Shown here: positions 28,119 to 38,600 of the stretch, one piece after another
Position numbering within the stretch: the stretch's first letter is position 1
Layout of the letters: each line of letters opens with the position of its first letter
Source of the DNA: Clostridia bacterium
GTDB taxonomy: Bacteria > Bacillota > Clostridia > UMGS1810
Direction of reading: 5' to 3'
DNA length: 64,000 nucleotides
NCBI GenBank assembly: GCA_017397885.1
Contig: JAFQHQ010000158.1
Location: 1-64,000, forward strand
Notes under the pieces: model-generated
What the model was told of the DNA's origin: nothing
Databases searched by the model: none
The model's input: only the letters and a program-made list of their open reading frames with translations
Position numbers and translations under genes: made by a program

Positions 28119-28646
28119 ATGAAAACAATTGTACTCTACAGATCAAAATACGGCTCAACAAAATCTTATGCCGAATGGATTGGCGAAGCTCTCGGATGTG
28201 AGGTTCGTGATGCAAAAGGCGTTAAGGCGGATGAACTTCTTTGCTATGACAAAATTGTCTATGGCGGAGGCTTGTATGCCGAAATCATTGCCGGTGTAAC
28301 GCTTATTACCAAAAATATTGAAAAACTCAAAGATAAAAAAATTGCAGTGTTCACAACAGGCATAACCCCTCTCGATTGCCGTGCCTACTATGACGGTGAA
28401 GTTTTGGAAAAGAATTTTAAAAACGGTGTGCCCGAAAATGTGAAGATATTCAATTTGATGGGCAAAATGATTCTTGCGGAGCTTTCGCTTCCGCATCGTC
28501 TTGCCATAAAAGCTCTCAAAAAAATCATGAGCGGAAAAGAAAACCCCACCGACATGGAAAAACTCCTCATTGAGCTATGCGATGCCGATGGTGATTTTAC
28601 AGATAAAGCTCAGATTGCCGACCTGGTGGAATACATTAAAGGATAA
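28119..28646 (+). CDS. flavodoxin-domain protein
   Basis: A 175-residue single-domain protein. The FMN phosphate loop is YRSKYGSTKSYAEWI, and the YGGGLYAEIIAG loop precedes the isoalloxazine site, as in HemG/flavodoxin-type proteins. A role in low-potential electron transfer or a flavin-dependent oxidase activity is possible. ATG 28119 lies five bases after aaaggtg; a TTG at 28104 is an unlikely alternative. It ends four bases before dus. Confidence 0.8.
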   Translation: MKTIVLYRSKYGSTKSYAEWIGEALGCEVRDAKGVKADELLCYDKIVYGGGLYAEIIAGVTLITKNIEKLKDKKIAVFTTGITPLDCRAYYDGEVLEKNFKNGVPENVKIFNLMGKMILAELSLPHRLAIKALKKIMSGKENPTDMEKLLIELCDADGDFTDKAQIADLVEYIKG

Positions 28647-28650
28647 AAAA

Positions 28651-29574
28651 ATGAAACTCTATTTTGCACCCCTTGAGGGTATCACAAAATATGCCTACCG
28701 CAACACTCACAAAGAGATGTTTGAGGGTTGCGATGCATATTATGCCCCTTTCATAAACCCCAGCGACCAGGAAAAGGTCAGCAAAAAGGGAATAAAAGAC
28801 ATTTTGCCCGAAAACAACAAAGACATCAGCATAAAAGTGCAGGTTCTCACAAACCGTGCCGATTCGTTTTTGAAATTTGAAGATAAAGTCCGCCCTATGG
28901 GCTATGACGAAATAAACGTCAATCTCGGTTGCCCGGTGACAATGGTCACCAAAAAGGGGAGAGGTTCAGGATTTTTGTGTGACCCCGTCGGCATGGATGC
29001 CTTTTTTGATGAAGTATTTTCAAATACCAAGGTCAAAATTTCGGCAAAAACACGCATTGGCTTTTCTTCGCCCGATGAAATGGAAAATCTCATGAAGGTG
29101 TATAACAAATATCCGCTTTCGCTACTCATAATTCATCCTCGAACCCGTGAAGAGTTCTACAAAGGAAATGTTCACACCGATGTTTTTAAAAAATGCTTTG
29201 AAAATTCAAAAATTCCGTTGTGCTTCAACGGCAATGTGAACTCCAAAGAGGATTTTGAAAAAATTGAAAAAGCCTTCCCCGGGCTCGATTCTGTTATGTT
29301 TGGCAGAGGTGCAATTCAAAATCCTGCAATTTTCAGAGAGATAAAAGGCGGCGCACCCCTTTCCACGGGTGAACTTGTGGAGTTTTCAAAAAGACTTTGC
29401 AAAAACTATATGACCGTGCTTGAGTCCGAAACTTTTACGCTTCATAAGCTCAAAGAAATCTGGGTATATATGATGCTGAACTTTCCAAACGAAAAAAAGA
29501 TTGGCAAAGCCATAAACAAGTCAAAAACCATTGACGAATTTGTTTCGGCAATCGAAGCATTGCCGGAAATATAA
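28651..29574 (+). CDS. dus: tRNA-dihydrouridine synthase
   Basis: Flavin-dependent reduction of uridine to dihydrouridine in the tRNA D-loop. The 307-residue TIM-barrel protein has the N-terminal YFAPLEGITKYAYRN, the active-site motif INVNLGCPVT with the catalytic cysteine, and the phosphate-binding VMFGRGAIQNP. Start placed at ATG 28651, five bases after the flavodoxin stop; the frame stays open upstream to 28570, but that part lies inside the flavodoxin gene. The dus subfamily cannot be fixed. Confidence 0.9.
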   Translation: MKLYFAPLEGITKYAYRNTHKEMFEGCDAYYAPFINPSDQEKVSKKGIKDILPENNKDISIKVQVLTNRADSFLKFEDKVRPMGYDEINVNLGCPVTMVTKKGRGSGFLCDPVGMDAFFDEVFSNTKVKISAKTRIGFSSPDEMENLMKVYNKYPLSLLIIHPRTREEFYKGNVHTDVFKKCFENSKIPLCFNGNVNSKEDFEKIEKAFPGLDSVMFGRGAIQNPAIFREIKGGAPLSTGELVEFSKRLCKNYMTVLESETFTLHKLKEIWVYMMLNFPNEKKIGKAINKSKTIDEFVSAIEALPEI

Positions 29575-29598
29575 TACACATGAAATTATAAGCATAAT

Positions 29599-29650
29599 AA
29601 CAAACCCCTGAATTTTGCAATTTTTATTGCAGAAATCAGGGGTAATTTGT
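29599..29650. terminator. bidirectional intrinsic terminator
   Basis: Stem acaaacccctga / tcaggggtaatttgt with an inner ttgcaa / ttgca pairing, flanked by T-rich sequence on both strands. It separates the convergent dus and MBL genes and serves both. Confidence 0.8.
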
Positions 29651-29652
29651 TA

Positions 29653-30486
29653 TTAAAAATCAACTTCCATTCCGTCATATGAGGAAAGAAATCCCTCACT
29701 TGCGGCAATGTCTTTCAGTTCATTGTGATTCACATGCTTGCCGTTGTGTGAAAAATGGTTAATCACAAAGATTGTTTTTTCATCGGCAATGCCTTTTTCA
29801 AGAAATATTTTTTTATATTCCACGCACTCTGCAAAATTCAGGTGTGAAGAAAATATGTTGTCATTGCAAACCGAAGTGCAGTCAAAAGAGACAAGAGATA
29901 GCGGTCTTTCAAGGTTTTCAAGATAATTCATTGTCTCGTCGTTGTATTTTCCCGTGTCATGAGAATAAAAGAGTGTTTTTCCGTCTTTTTCAATTAAATA
30001 TAGCACGGGTGATGTCTTAGGAGCGTGAGAAGCTCTGAGGGGAGTTATTTTGTAGCCTTCGGCTTCAAAGCTTTCATATGGGGTAATCAATACCGCATCT
30101 GCATCCTTTTTGGACATAGTGTCGGTTTTGTCTTTAATTTTTTCATAGCCTGCTCTGTCTGCATAAAAGGTGAGTGGGTGCTCGGTGTCGGTCACATGGG
30201 CAAAGTTACCGTTTGCTCTCATTCTTATGTCATCCACATAGAGATGATCCTGATGAGAATGTGTTATAATGCAACTTTTGATTGCATAAAGCGCAATGTC
30301 ATGAGCAATAAAATGCATATATGTATCTGCCGGAAAATCAATCAAAAGGGTGTTATCCACAATTGCCTGACTTCTTGACCTGATGTTTTTGCCGCCGAGC
30401 TTTCTTGCCTTTTTGCAGTTGTCACATTCGCAAAAAAGAGCAGGAACTCCTTCTGCAGCGGCTGTACCGAGGTATTGTATTTTCAT
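29653..30486 (-). CDS. PhnP-like metallo-beta-lactamase-fold hydrolase
   Basis: A 277-residue MBL-fold protein. The metal motif is HSHQDH, with later histidines in YSHDTG and INHFSHNGKH. An N-terminal CECDNCKKARKLGG cluster matches the structural zinc site of PhnP-type phosphodiesterases. Such enzymes cleave cyclic phosphodiesters, but family members vary and no phosphonate genes are nearby. Start set at ATG 30484-30486 behind aaggagcg; the longer open frame upstream lacks a site. Confidence 0.82.
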   Translation of the reverse strand: MKIQYLGTAAAEGVPALFCECDNCKKARKLGGKNIRSRSQAIVDNTLLIDFPADTYMHFIAHDIALYAIKSCIITHSHQDHLYVDDIRMRANGNFAHVTDTEHPLTFYADRAGYEKIKDKTDTMSKKDADAVLITPYESFEAEGYKITPLRASHAPKTSPVLYLIEKDGKTLFYSHDTGKYNDETMNYLENLERPLSLVSFDCTSVCNDNIFSSHLNFAECVEYKKIFLEKGIADEKTIFVINHFSHNGKHVNHNELKDIAASEGFLSSYDGMEVDF

Positions 30487-30562
30487 ATGAATCGCTCCTT
30501 GTGTTTGCTGTTTTAAGTATGATAGCATATTTTGCATTTAAAATCAATAACATTATGAATTA

Positions 30563-30591
30563 TTGACAAAAAATTAATGATTGTGTATACT
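30563..30591 (+). promoter_or_regulatory. consensus sigma-A promoter of the tandem AraC genes
   Basis: TTGACA (30563-30568), 17-base spacer, TATACT (30586-30591). Strong match; the first AraC start is 81 bases downstream. Confidence 0.85.
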
Positions 30592-30671
30592 GATTTCAAA
30601 TGAAAATCAAAATATTTGCGATTGTGATGGTACATAATCATTTTTGTATTTGCGAACCGGAGGTTGAAAAT

Positions 30672-31568
30672 ATGAATGAACCCATTAATTTTCTCAACAA
30701 AATAGATACAACCGCCAACGGTACCGTAATTTCCTGTTACAACACCGAAGGCAAGTGTTTCTGGATAAGATATTATGCATTAGGTCAGAGTGTTGCAGGC
30801 GAATTTCCTGATTTGCACACTCATCTTCACGGCGAACTTCTTGTTCATTTAAATGGAAGTGTTTTGTATAATGTCGATGGGAACGAGTTTTCGCCAAGTG
30901 AGGGTGATGTGATTGTAGCAAGGGCAGGGGAGGCACATAATCCTGTTGTGATTAATGATGAAATGTATGAATATCTGCAAATTGACTTTCCTTACGATGC
31001 ATTCAGCGTCTCGGAGATATCGGATTGTATTATGGGACTGTTTAAAAACAAACAGGTTTGTGACGGGAATTTTCTTGTGCCCGACCCGGAAAATCGTGAC
31101 AAGATTTTAAAATCCACTCGCAAAATCATTGCTGCATTAAGCAATAATTCCTTAAATAAAATGCTCATATATTCCTATGTGATTCAGCTTATGGATGCAG
31201 TGAACACCACGTTTCACAATCAGGCTGTTTTGGGTTCCTCTGAGCGGACAGAATCTGTTGCAGACAGTGCAGTTGACTACATATACTCCCATCTTGTCGA
31301 TATAGATTCGGTCAAAGAGGTTGCAGATTTCATCAATATGAGTACATCTCAGCTTACACGGATTTTTAAAAAACATTTCGGTTGCACTCCTTATGAATTT
31401 ATTGTAGATAAACGTATTGAGAATGCAAAACTTCTTATGTGCTATAATGGAGAAAGTGTTTCAGAGGCATGTCGCAAATCCGGCTTTAAAAATTATTCAA
31501 ATTTTATTGCTCTTTTCAAAAAGAGAACAGGTATGACTCCCCTTGTATATAAGAAAAAGAACCAATAG
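30672..31568 (+). CDS. AraC-family regulator, first of a tandem pair
   Basis: A 298-residue protein with an N-terminal cupin domain (DLHTHLHGELLVHLNGS, EGDVIVARAGEAHNP) and a C-terminal AraC double HTH (SVKEVADFINMSTSQLTRIFKKHFG and SVSEACRKSGFKNYSNFIALF). Start at ATG 30672, eight bases after ggagg; earlier in-frame starts would lie too close to the promoter. It is followed 16 bases later by a paralogue and then by the secreted lyase/esterase genes, so it is a candidate sugar-responsive activator of that cluster. Confidence 0.88.
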   Translation: MNEPINFLNKIDTTANGTVISCYNTEGKCFWIRYYALGQSVAGEFPDLHTHLHGELLVHLNGSVLYNVDGNEFSPSEGDVIVARAGEAHNPVVINDEMYEYLQIDFPYDAFSVSEISDCIMGLFKNKQVCDGNFLVPDPENRDKILKSTRKIIAALSNNSLNKMLIYSYVIQLMDAVNTTFHNQAVLGSSERTESVADSAVDYIYSHLVDIDSVKEVADFINMSTSQLTRIFKKHFGCTPYEFIVDKRIENAKLLMCYNGESVSEACRKSGFKNYSNFIALFKKRTGMTPLVYKKKNQ

Positions 31569-31584
31569 ACGAGGATATGATAAA

Positions 31585-32448
31585 ATGACATCAGATGTAA
31601 AATCAATTAGTGTTAAAATAGACTGTCACTCAGATAACGGGAAAGAATTTTATGTTCATTATTGTGTTAATTCCCATGATGCACAAACTTGCCCGGATTC
31701 ACCCCTTTGCAACCGGATAATTGTTTTTTTGGACGATAAAATTCAAACACGAAATTTTGAAAATATCACAAGCTGCAGTGCGGGCGACTGTCTCATATCC
31801 ACTGCAGGTGAAACCGTTACTGCGGACAACTTTTTTAAAAACGGTTTTGAATGTTTAAAGATTGATTTCCCCATTGATGCATTTGATGGGATAGAGGGTT
31901 CGGGAATTTTTGTTGATGTATTCAACAATTCCGAAATTATTGAAGGCAATCTTTTAAGAACCGATAGCGAGAGTAAGGGCAGAATCATAAAAACTGCACG
32001 GAGAATTATCGGAGCACTTGGCGAAAAGACAAGAGATAAGCTTATGGCTTATTCATATATTATTCAGCTTATGCACCTTATTGACAATGCATTTAAAGAG
32101 AGAAAATTTATCTGCATCAGTGATAAGATGCCAAATGTTGTATTTGAAGCTATTCAGTATATTTACACCAATATCTCAAAAATTGAGAGTATAAAAGAAA
32201 TTGCTGAAAATGTAAATGTCAGTATGTCATATTTAGCCCGTCTTTTTAAACAGCATCTTGGTTGTTCTCCCTATGATTATCTTGTGAACAGGCGAATTGA
32301 AAATGCTAAAATTCTCATGTGCTATCTTGATTATAGCGTAGCCGAGGCTTGCTATGAGGTGGGATTCAATGATTATTCCTCATTTATTACTGTTTTCAAA
32401 AAGAAAACCGGCATGACACCCCATGTTTACAAAAAATCTCATTCTTGA
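31585..32448 (+). CDS. AraC-family regulator, second of a tandem pair
   Basis: A 287-residue paralogue of the preceding gene. The HTH half is closely similar (LARLFKQHLGCSPYDYLVNRRIENAKILMCY versus the matching stretch upstream), while the cupin half is diverged and lacks the histidine-rich HTHLHGE segment. The sensory domain may therefore bind a different ligand or none. Start at ATG 31585, eight bases after gaggat. Confidence 0.85.
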   Translation: MTSDVKSISVKIDCHSDNGKEFYVHYCVNSHDAQTCPDSPLCNRIIVFLDDKIQTRNFENITSCSAGDCLISTAGETVTADNFFKNGFECLKIDFPIDAFDGIEGSGIFVDVFNNSEIIEGNLLRTDSESKGRIIKTARRIIGALGEKTRDKLMAYSYIIQLMHLIDNAFKERKFICISDKMPNVVFEAIQYIYTNISKIESIKEIAENVNVSMSYLARLFKQHLGCSPYDYLVNRRIENAKILMCYLDYSVAEACYEVGFNDYSSFITVFKKKTGMTPHVYKKSHS

Positions 32449-32492
32449 TATGCAGATGCGTTAAATTCGATGTTTTTGTATATAAATAGATG

Positions 32493-32521
32493 TTGAATGT
32501 GAATTAAATGTGTGGTAAAAT
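32493..32521 (+). promoter_or_regulatory. promoter of the secreted lyase/esterase gene group
   Basis: TTGAAT (32493-32498), 17-base spacer, TAAAAT (32516-32521). Precedes the SGNH-SLH gene, which starts behind gaaaggag at 32568. Confidence 0.6.
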
Positions 32522-32567
32522 ACAAATATAAAAATAATTAATATACAATATGAAAGGAGTTTTTTAA

Positions 32568-33857
32568 ATGAAAAAATTAGTTTGTTTATTAATGGCGCTG
32601 ATGCTCATGTGTACGGCATTTGTGTCTGTGTCAGCAGCTGACGAAAAAGTGAAAGTTGCCTTTGTAGGCGACAGCATTACATACGGTGCAACTCTCACCG
32701 ATGCATCAACAGAGAGCTTTGCCGCTATCATCAAAGAAAAAGTCGGAGCAGATTATGAAGTTATGAACTTTGGAAAAAGTTCAAAATGTGCTCTTTCAAC
32801 CTCCTTACAGCCCTATACGGCTACTGAAGAGTATTCGGCATCCATTGAATTTGAACCCGACATTCTTTTTATAATGCTCGGTACAAATGACATTAAAAAC
32901 GAAAACTGGGATGAAGGCAAAGACAACTTTGTTGCCGATTACCTTGCCCTTATTGATTCATACAGAAAAGCAAAACCCGACCTCAAGGTGTATGTTGGTA
33001 TTCCACCAAGAATTTTTAAGGAAAATGTCTACGGAACACGTTCACCCGAGATTCTTGAAAAAGAAGGTATTCCTGCTATCTATGAAGTTGCCGAACAAGC
33101 CGAAGCGATGGTTATAGATTTCTTTGAACCCATCAAGGAAAAAGGCGAACTTTTCCCTGATTTTCTTCACCCCAATGCAGAAGGTCACAAGGTTTTTGCA
33201 GACATTGCCTACAATGCGATGTTTGTTGATGAATTTGAGCCTTATGTATCAGAGCCCGAACTTCCCAAACCAGAACTTCCGGTGATTGACGATTCGCAGA
33301 TAACAGATAACGAATCCGATGAAGAAGAATTTAATCCCGAAGGTGCAAGTGACTGGGCAAAAGAAGAAATAAAGCTTGCATATGAAGCAAACCTTCTTCC
33401 CGAATCGGTGATGGGCAGCTATAAACAGAATATAACAAGAAAAGAATTCTGCGAAATGGTTGTTAAAATGCTTCCCGAAAATCTTGAAGCACAAAGAGAA
33501 GCAGCCTTTACCGATTGTGACAATGAAGCAGTGGATTATGCATATTCCGTAGGCGTTGTAAACGGTATGTCTGATTCCGAGTTTGCTCCCGATGCAGAGG
33601 CAACCCGACAGGAAATGGCAACAATGCTTTTCAGAGCATACAAACTTATTGTACCAAGCGCCGCACCATCAATTGACGGAGATTATCCCGACAAAGCACA
33701 AATTGCTTCTTGGGCTCTTGACTCCGTAAACTTTATGAATGAAAAGGGAATAATGAAAGGCGATGCCGAGAAAAACATTATGCCTCTTAAAAACACAACA
33801 AGAGAAGAAGCAATACTCCTTGTGTACAGAGCATATAGCTCTGCTAACAATCAATAA
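32568..33857 (+). CDS. secreted SGNH esterase with three SLH repeats
   Basis: A 429-residue surface protein: signal peptide (1-24), SGNH hydrolase domain (about 27-222; block I AFVGDSITYGA, block III MLGTNDIKN, and the catalytic pair in FLHPNAEGH), a short linker, then three S-layer-homology repeats (about 262-429). SLH repeats hold proteins to pyruvylated secondary cell-wall polymer. A cell-surface carbohydrate deacetylase or deacylase fits the neighbouring lyase. First gene after the tandem AraC regulators, and the start of a run of four secreted proteins on the same strand. Confidence 0.88.
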   Translation: MKKLVCLLMALMLMCTAFVSVSAADEKVKVAFVGDSITYGATLTDASTESFAAIIKEKVGADYEVMNFGKSSKCALSTSLQPYTATEEYSASIEFEPDILFIMLGTNDIKNENWDEGKDNFVADYLALIDSYRKAKPDLKVYVGIPPRIFKENVYGTRSPEILEKEGIPAIYEVAEQAEAMVIDFFEPIKEKGELFPDFLHPNAEGHKVFADIAYNAMFVDEFEPYVSEPELPKPELPVIDDSQITDNESDEEEFNPEGASDWAKEEIKLAYEANLLPESVMGSYKQNITRKEFCEMVVKMLPENLEAQREAAFTDCDNEAVDYAYSVGVVNGMSDSEFAPDAEATRQEMATMLFRAYKLIVPSAAPSIDGDYPDKAQIASWALDSVNFMNEKGIMKGDAEKNIMPLKNTTREEAILLVYRAYSSANNQ

Positions 33858-33894
33858 ATTTAGTTTTTGAATATTGATGAAAGGATAATGTGTA

Positions 33895-35541
33895 ATGAAA
33901 AAATCATTAAGTATAATTCTTGTTTTACTTCTTATGTTTGTATCATTGAACACCGTATCATATGCAGATGATTCTGCTTCTTTGGACATTACGACAACCT
34001 CATACCGCTATTATGTGTCCAATGATGAAGAGAAAATTGATAACCTTGCAGATCTCACCGGAATCAAAGGTGCATCTCTTGACAAACAGCTGTCATTTAT
34101 TATCATAAAGTCACACCTTCCCGGAAGAAGCGAAATTCCTGAAGACAAAATGTTTGAAAGCTACAAACTTCGAATCACTGTTTCTTCTCTCGAAGGTGGT
34201 TCCTACAATCCGGACGGAGAAACATGTGAGCTTATTCACAAGGTAAGCAATGAAACAATGGCTTCCGTAACGGGATACTATTCCGGTAGTGAACAAATTT
34301 TCGGATACACCAAGGAAGACGGAGAGGAAAAAAGAACTCTCAAAACTAACCTCGATACAGTTATTTCCGCCTCAAAGGTTTCTGTGGAAGAATTTACTGC
34401 AGTTGATGAACCAAACACAAGGGTATTATGGGTAGAACTCAAAGACTATGCAAATGAACTTCTTACCGGTCCTTCATATGATCCGGAAAACGGAATAGAT
34501 ATGAACATTGCTTTTGCAGTATACGGATACACATCCAATGTAAGAGTAACAGGAAGCAGTGTGGCCAGCAGACCTGTAGTGAGAGCTTCACTCACTGCTC
34601 GTGATGTTTTAAGTGCCGCTCCCGTTAAAATAATTGCACCAAAAGGTGACGCTATAACCGACACAAGCATTAACAATGCAAATGCATATACACTTACATT
34701 GGCCGATTCCATAACCACAAAAGCCAAGCTTAAAGATAATGTTCAGGTTACTTCCAAGAGAGCGCGTTTGGGTTATTTTGAAGTTCCCATACCTGCAGGT
34801 ATGACAAACAAAGAAAACACTCTTGACAGTTGCAAGGTTACTTTCGTAACAAATTACGATATAAAGAGCTTTTTATATTTTTATGTAAAACAAGCCGGTG
34901 ACAATGTCGACCTTGCTGATTACAATTCGGCAAAGGTTCCTGTGTTGGCACAAGAATTTTCCAATCTTTCCATTCCGTATACACAGGAAGCAATTACCAT
35001 TTCCGATGTAGCACATTACCTTGTAACACTGGATCTGACAACAGATGCAAAAGCTTTCATAGAATCAGCGGATTATGACAATGAAAACGGTTCTGTTATG
35101 TATGCTCTATACATGACCAAAGATACATCGTCATCAAGAATACGTACAGGCTCTGACCTTGACGGCAATGACTGCACACCTAAATATGAATTGACAGTGA
35201 CAACGGATGCGGTTATTGATTATTCAACCGAAACCTCACTTACAAAGCTTTCGGCAGGAAGTAATATAATAGCAATTACTACCGCTTCCAATACATATGA
35301 AAATGATAACGGTGCTCTTTTGTTTATTGCTCAGTACAAAAAAGACGGAAATGCATTGAGGCTTATTTCGGTAAGCACTTTAGATGCCAAACCTGTTGTT
35401 CCCGGTGCTACCGATGAACTTATTCAGACTGAAACGGTGCAGGTAAATGCTGATGCAGATGTTGTCAAAGCTTTTGTATGGGGACAAAGTCAAAACACTC
35501 CTTATGCAGAATGTGCAGAGGCAATGGTAATTTCCGATTAA
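33895..35541 (+). CDS. secreted protein with two tandem beta-rich domains, probable carbohydrate binding
   Basis: A 548-residue protein with a signal peptide (1-22). Residues about 25-225 and 235-440 look like two copies of a beta-sandwich module of the DNRLRE/CBM96-like type found with polysaccharide lyases (inferred from pattern and context, not a firm match). The C-terminal module (about 445-548) ends VKAFVWGQSQNTPYAECAEAM, like the C-termini or internal modules of the 17907 and 35609 proteins. No SLH anchor is visible. Lies 37 bases after the SGNH-SLH gene. Confidence 0.65.
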   Translation: MKKSLSIILVLLLMFVSLNTVSYADDSASLDITTTSYRYYVSNDEEKIDNLADLTGIKGASLDKQLSFIIIKSHLPGRSEIPEDKMFESYKLRITVSSLEGGSYNPDGETCELIHKVSNETMASVTGYYSGSEQIFGYTKEDGEEKRTLKTNLDTVISASKVSVEEFTAVDEPNTRVLWVELKDYANELLTGPSYDPENGIDMNIAFAVYGYTSNVRVTGSSVASRPVVRASLTARDVLSAAPVKIIAPKGDAITDTSINNANAYTLTLADSITTKAKLKDNVQVTSKRARLGYFEVPIPAGMTNKENTLDSCKVTFVTNYDIKSFLYFYVKQAGDNVDLADYNSAKVPVLAQEFSNLSIPYTQEAITISDVAHYLVTLDLTTDAKAFIESADYDNENGSVMYALYMTKDTSSSRIRTGSDLDGNDCTPKYELTVTTDAVIDYSTETSLTKLSAGSNIIAITTASNTYENDNGALLFIAQYKKDGNALRLISVSTLDAKPVVPGATDELIQTETVQVNADADVVKAFVWGQSQNTPYAECAEAMVISD

Positions 35542-35551
35542 TACTTTTTCT

Positions 35552-35579
35552 TGTAGCGACAAATTTTTTTGTCGCTACA
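35552..35579 (+). terminator. hairpin between secreted-protein genes (terminator or attenuator)
   Basis: Twelve-base perfect stem tgtagcgacaaa / tttgtcgctaca with a T-only loop, 10 bases after the preceding stop. There is only a short T/A tail, so it may stop part of the transcription before the giant lyase gene. Confidence 0.55.
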
Positions 35580-35608
35580 TTATTCTACATAGAAAGCAGG
35601 CTGATACA

Positions 35609-38600
35609 ATGAAAAAAATAATTTCCGTCTTTCTTGCCTTGACGTTGATTTTGGCATACATGCCGGCGGATATATTCACCATGAATGCCAAAGCAGAAAG
35701 CGAAACCTATGTCATAAAACCTACAGATGACACATGGGCGGGTTATTCCACCGAATTTCGTAATGTCATCCAGGGTGTTAAAATAGACGGTGAAGACTCC
35801 AACATATATAACCGTCTCTATTCTATCGGTGCAAGTGCCGACGGTGACCTTAGCACGAAAGTATATAACTCGTCACCGGTATATATGAAATATGACCTTT
35901 CAGATATTTCAAATGTGAAAATTAAATCTGCAAAGCTTAAACTTTACGGAAAATGTCTGAACAATGTTTCCGTGAACAATATTAAAATGTTTTTCTTTAA
36001 AATCGACAACAAATGGTCCGAAAACACTCTTATTCACGGAGACACACCTTTCTGGCCTTTAAAGGGCGGCGTTCCAAGTGCCGATTTCACACAGTCCTCT
36101 GATCCATCTAAGATTCAGCCCGACCTTGTGAGTCCTGTGTTTAGTATGAGTGCATCAAGCGAAGAATTTGAGCTTAAAGAATTTGATGTTACCACTCTTT
36201 TGTCAAAATACAATCTGATGGAAGATTCAACGGTGTCTTTTGCATATATGGTTTATCCCACATCCTACGTGTTCAATGTTGTTTCCAAAGATGCCGATGA
36301 AACCGATATGCATCCGGTTCTCGAAATTGAAACAGAGCCTATTCCCGATTTTGAAGCAGTATCCGGTCCTGAGGGTGAAATAGAATTTGACAGTCCCGTT
36401 TCGGTAAGCTTTACCAATAACGTTGATAAGAATTCTGTTGATGCTTCGAAAATACATTTGTATGAAGACGGCGAAGAAATAGAAATCAGCGATGACGATA
36501 TAGACGTTTGTGATAATGTTATCACTGTTTCGACTCCGCTTGCCGGCTATTGTGATTACAGCCTGGTTATTTCCGACGGTATTTTTGACATATACCAAAA
36601 TCAGCTTATTTCCGAGGCAGAGTATACCTTCTCAACAGTGGGTGTTCATACTGAAACAGTATACACCCACACCGAAGCCGATTCGTCAGTGCCTCAGGGG
36701 ATTCTTAACGGAGCATTCCTTAAAAGTGGTGCATCAAACCTCAATAATACTCGTGTTACCGACACCGGCAGAGTGCAGATAATGGCAGGGGGTAGTGCTT
36801 ACTACATATACTGCGTTGAAGCAGACCTTACAACACTTGATACCTCTGTTCCTTTTGCTTCCTTTATTTATTCTGTAAAATTCCATACCGGAGCAGGACA
36901 AAAAATAAGTGTTATTGAACTTGATGATTTTGATCCTGAAACTGTTACCTATGGTAGTGTAAGCGAAAATGTAGACTCCGGAGAAATCATCATTTCAAAT
37001 CAGGCTCTCGGAGACTGTACCGGAGGCAAATATGTTGATTTTGATTTGACGGAATTTGTTAACAAAAAGATTGCCGAGGGCGAAACAGTAATTCGCTTTG
37101 CAATGAAACCCACAGTAAAACACACAACCAATTTCTATTCAAACTTTGCAGGTTCTGCTCACCGCCCGAAAGCAAAGGTTATCTTCAATGACGATAGCTT
37201 TACCGGAGTTAAGGAATCTGTTCCTTGCCACGCGCAAAACGGCGTTGATGTGTCTGCTCCCTTAAGTGTGACCTTCTCGGTTCCCATGGAGAGTGTAACC
37301 TATGAAAACTTTGCACTTACAAATCTTAATGACTCAACTCAAATCACCTTTGGTGCAGATGATGTTGTGTATGATGATGTGACATTAATTGCAACCGTCA
37401 CACCACCTGAATCCCTTGATGAATTAACTCCCTATGAACTCGCCATTTTTGGTGCAAGCTCCTTAAAGGGAGAAGTGATGAAAAACAAAAAAATCAAGTT
37501 CATAACAGGCTCATCTCTTGAAATTGGCGAAATCGTCTTAGATGATGACGATTTGATTGATGAAGGAGAGCAAATCATGGCAAGTGTCGATGTTTCAAAT
37601 AACACCGATTCTTCACTAAAAAGCCCAACTCTCATCATCGCTCTCTACAAAGGTGCAGTTATGGTTGACTATGCTTTGGGCACATCTGATGAACTTACCG
37701 CCCAATCATCTGCAACCCTTGAAGCAGCTCTCGCCGTAAAACCCGATTCAGACCTCTATGATCAATACTATGTAAAAGCCTTTTTGTGGGATTCCTTGGA
37801 TGGTCAGCGCATTATGGCTGAATCTGTAACAGGTGAGAGTGCATCCGAAGACTATGAAAACGGCAAATTCTTTGGGGTTGTGACCGCAGACGGAGGATTT
37901 GCAAATTCATCCGAAAAACAAGTTACTATTGTTGCAAAAAATGAAGCCGGTGAAATTTGCTACATCAATCAGGTGACAGCAGACGAAAAAGGAAAATTCA
38001 GTGCCGAACTCGGTTTTGAACAAAGCGGAAATTACAGTGTGTATGCAATGTCTGAAGCCGCCTTTGCTAAAGCTCCTGCAATAGAAATTGATAGCTATAC
38101 ATCCTATGATGACTATCTCGATGTGTGGGAAGCCATAAATTCCGAAAACAAAACCAAAATTGCCTCTGTGCTCACCAAGGCTGTTGAAATATTTGATTTT
38201 GATGAAATCAATTACAGCATTGAGCACATTACAGACCTCATTTCGGCAGATATTAAAGAATATGGTGATTTTGGTTCATATTCCGAAGATAATATTTCCG
38301 AATTTTATGATTTTCTCAAAGAATCATCAATGCGTCATTTCAAAGTGTCAGAGCTTCTCTCGGATATTGCCGATGCAGAAAACTACACACTTCTTACCGA
38401 TATTCTCGGCAATGAAGAAAACGCAACCTATCTTCAGATAGACAAACACCTTTCGAAATATCGTGACAACAAAAAGAAAATCAACAAAGCTCTTGTTGGT
38501 AGAAAATTTGATTCTCTTGAAGACTTTGTGGAAGCATTTGAAGACGCTCTTGATGATGCTCTTGACAAAGATGATAAAGACTCCGGCGGAGGCGTAAGCG

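Noticed and set aside
28570-28650. N-terminal extension of dus
   Set aside because: It overlaps the flavodoxin gene in another frame; ATG 28651 matches the normal Dus N-terminus.
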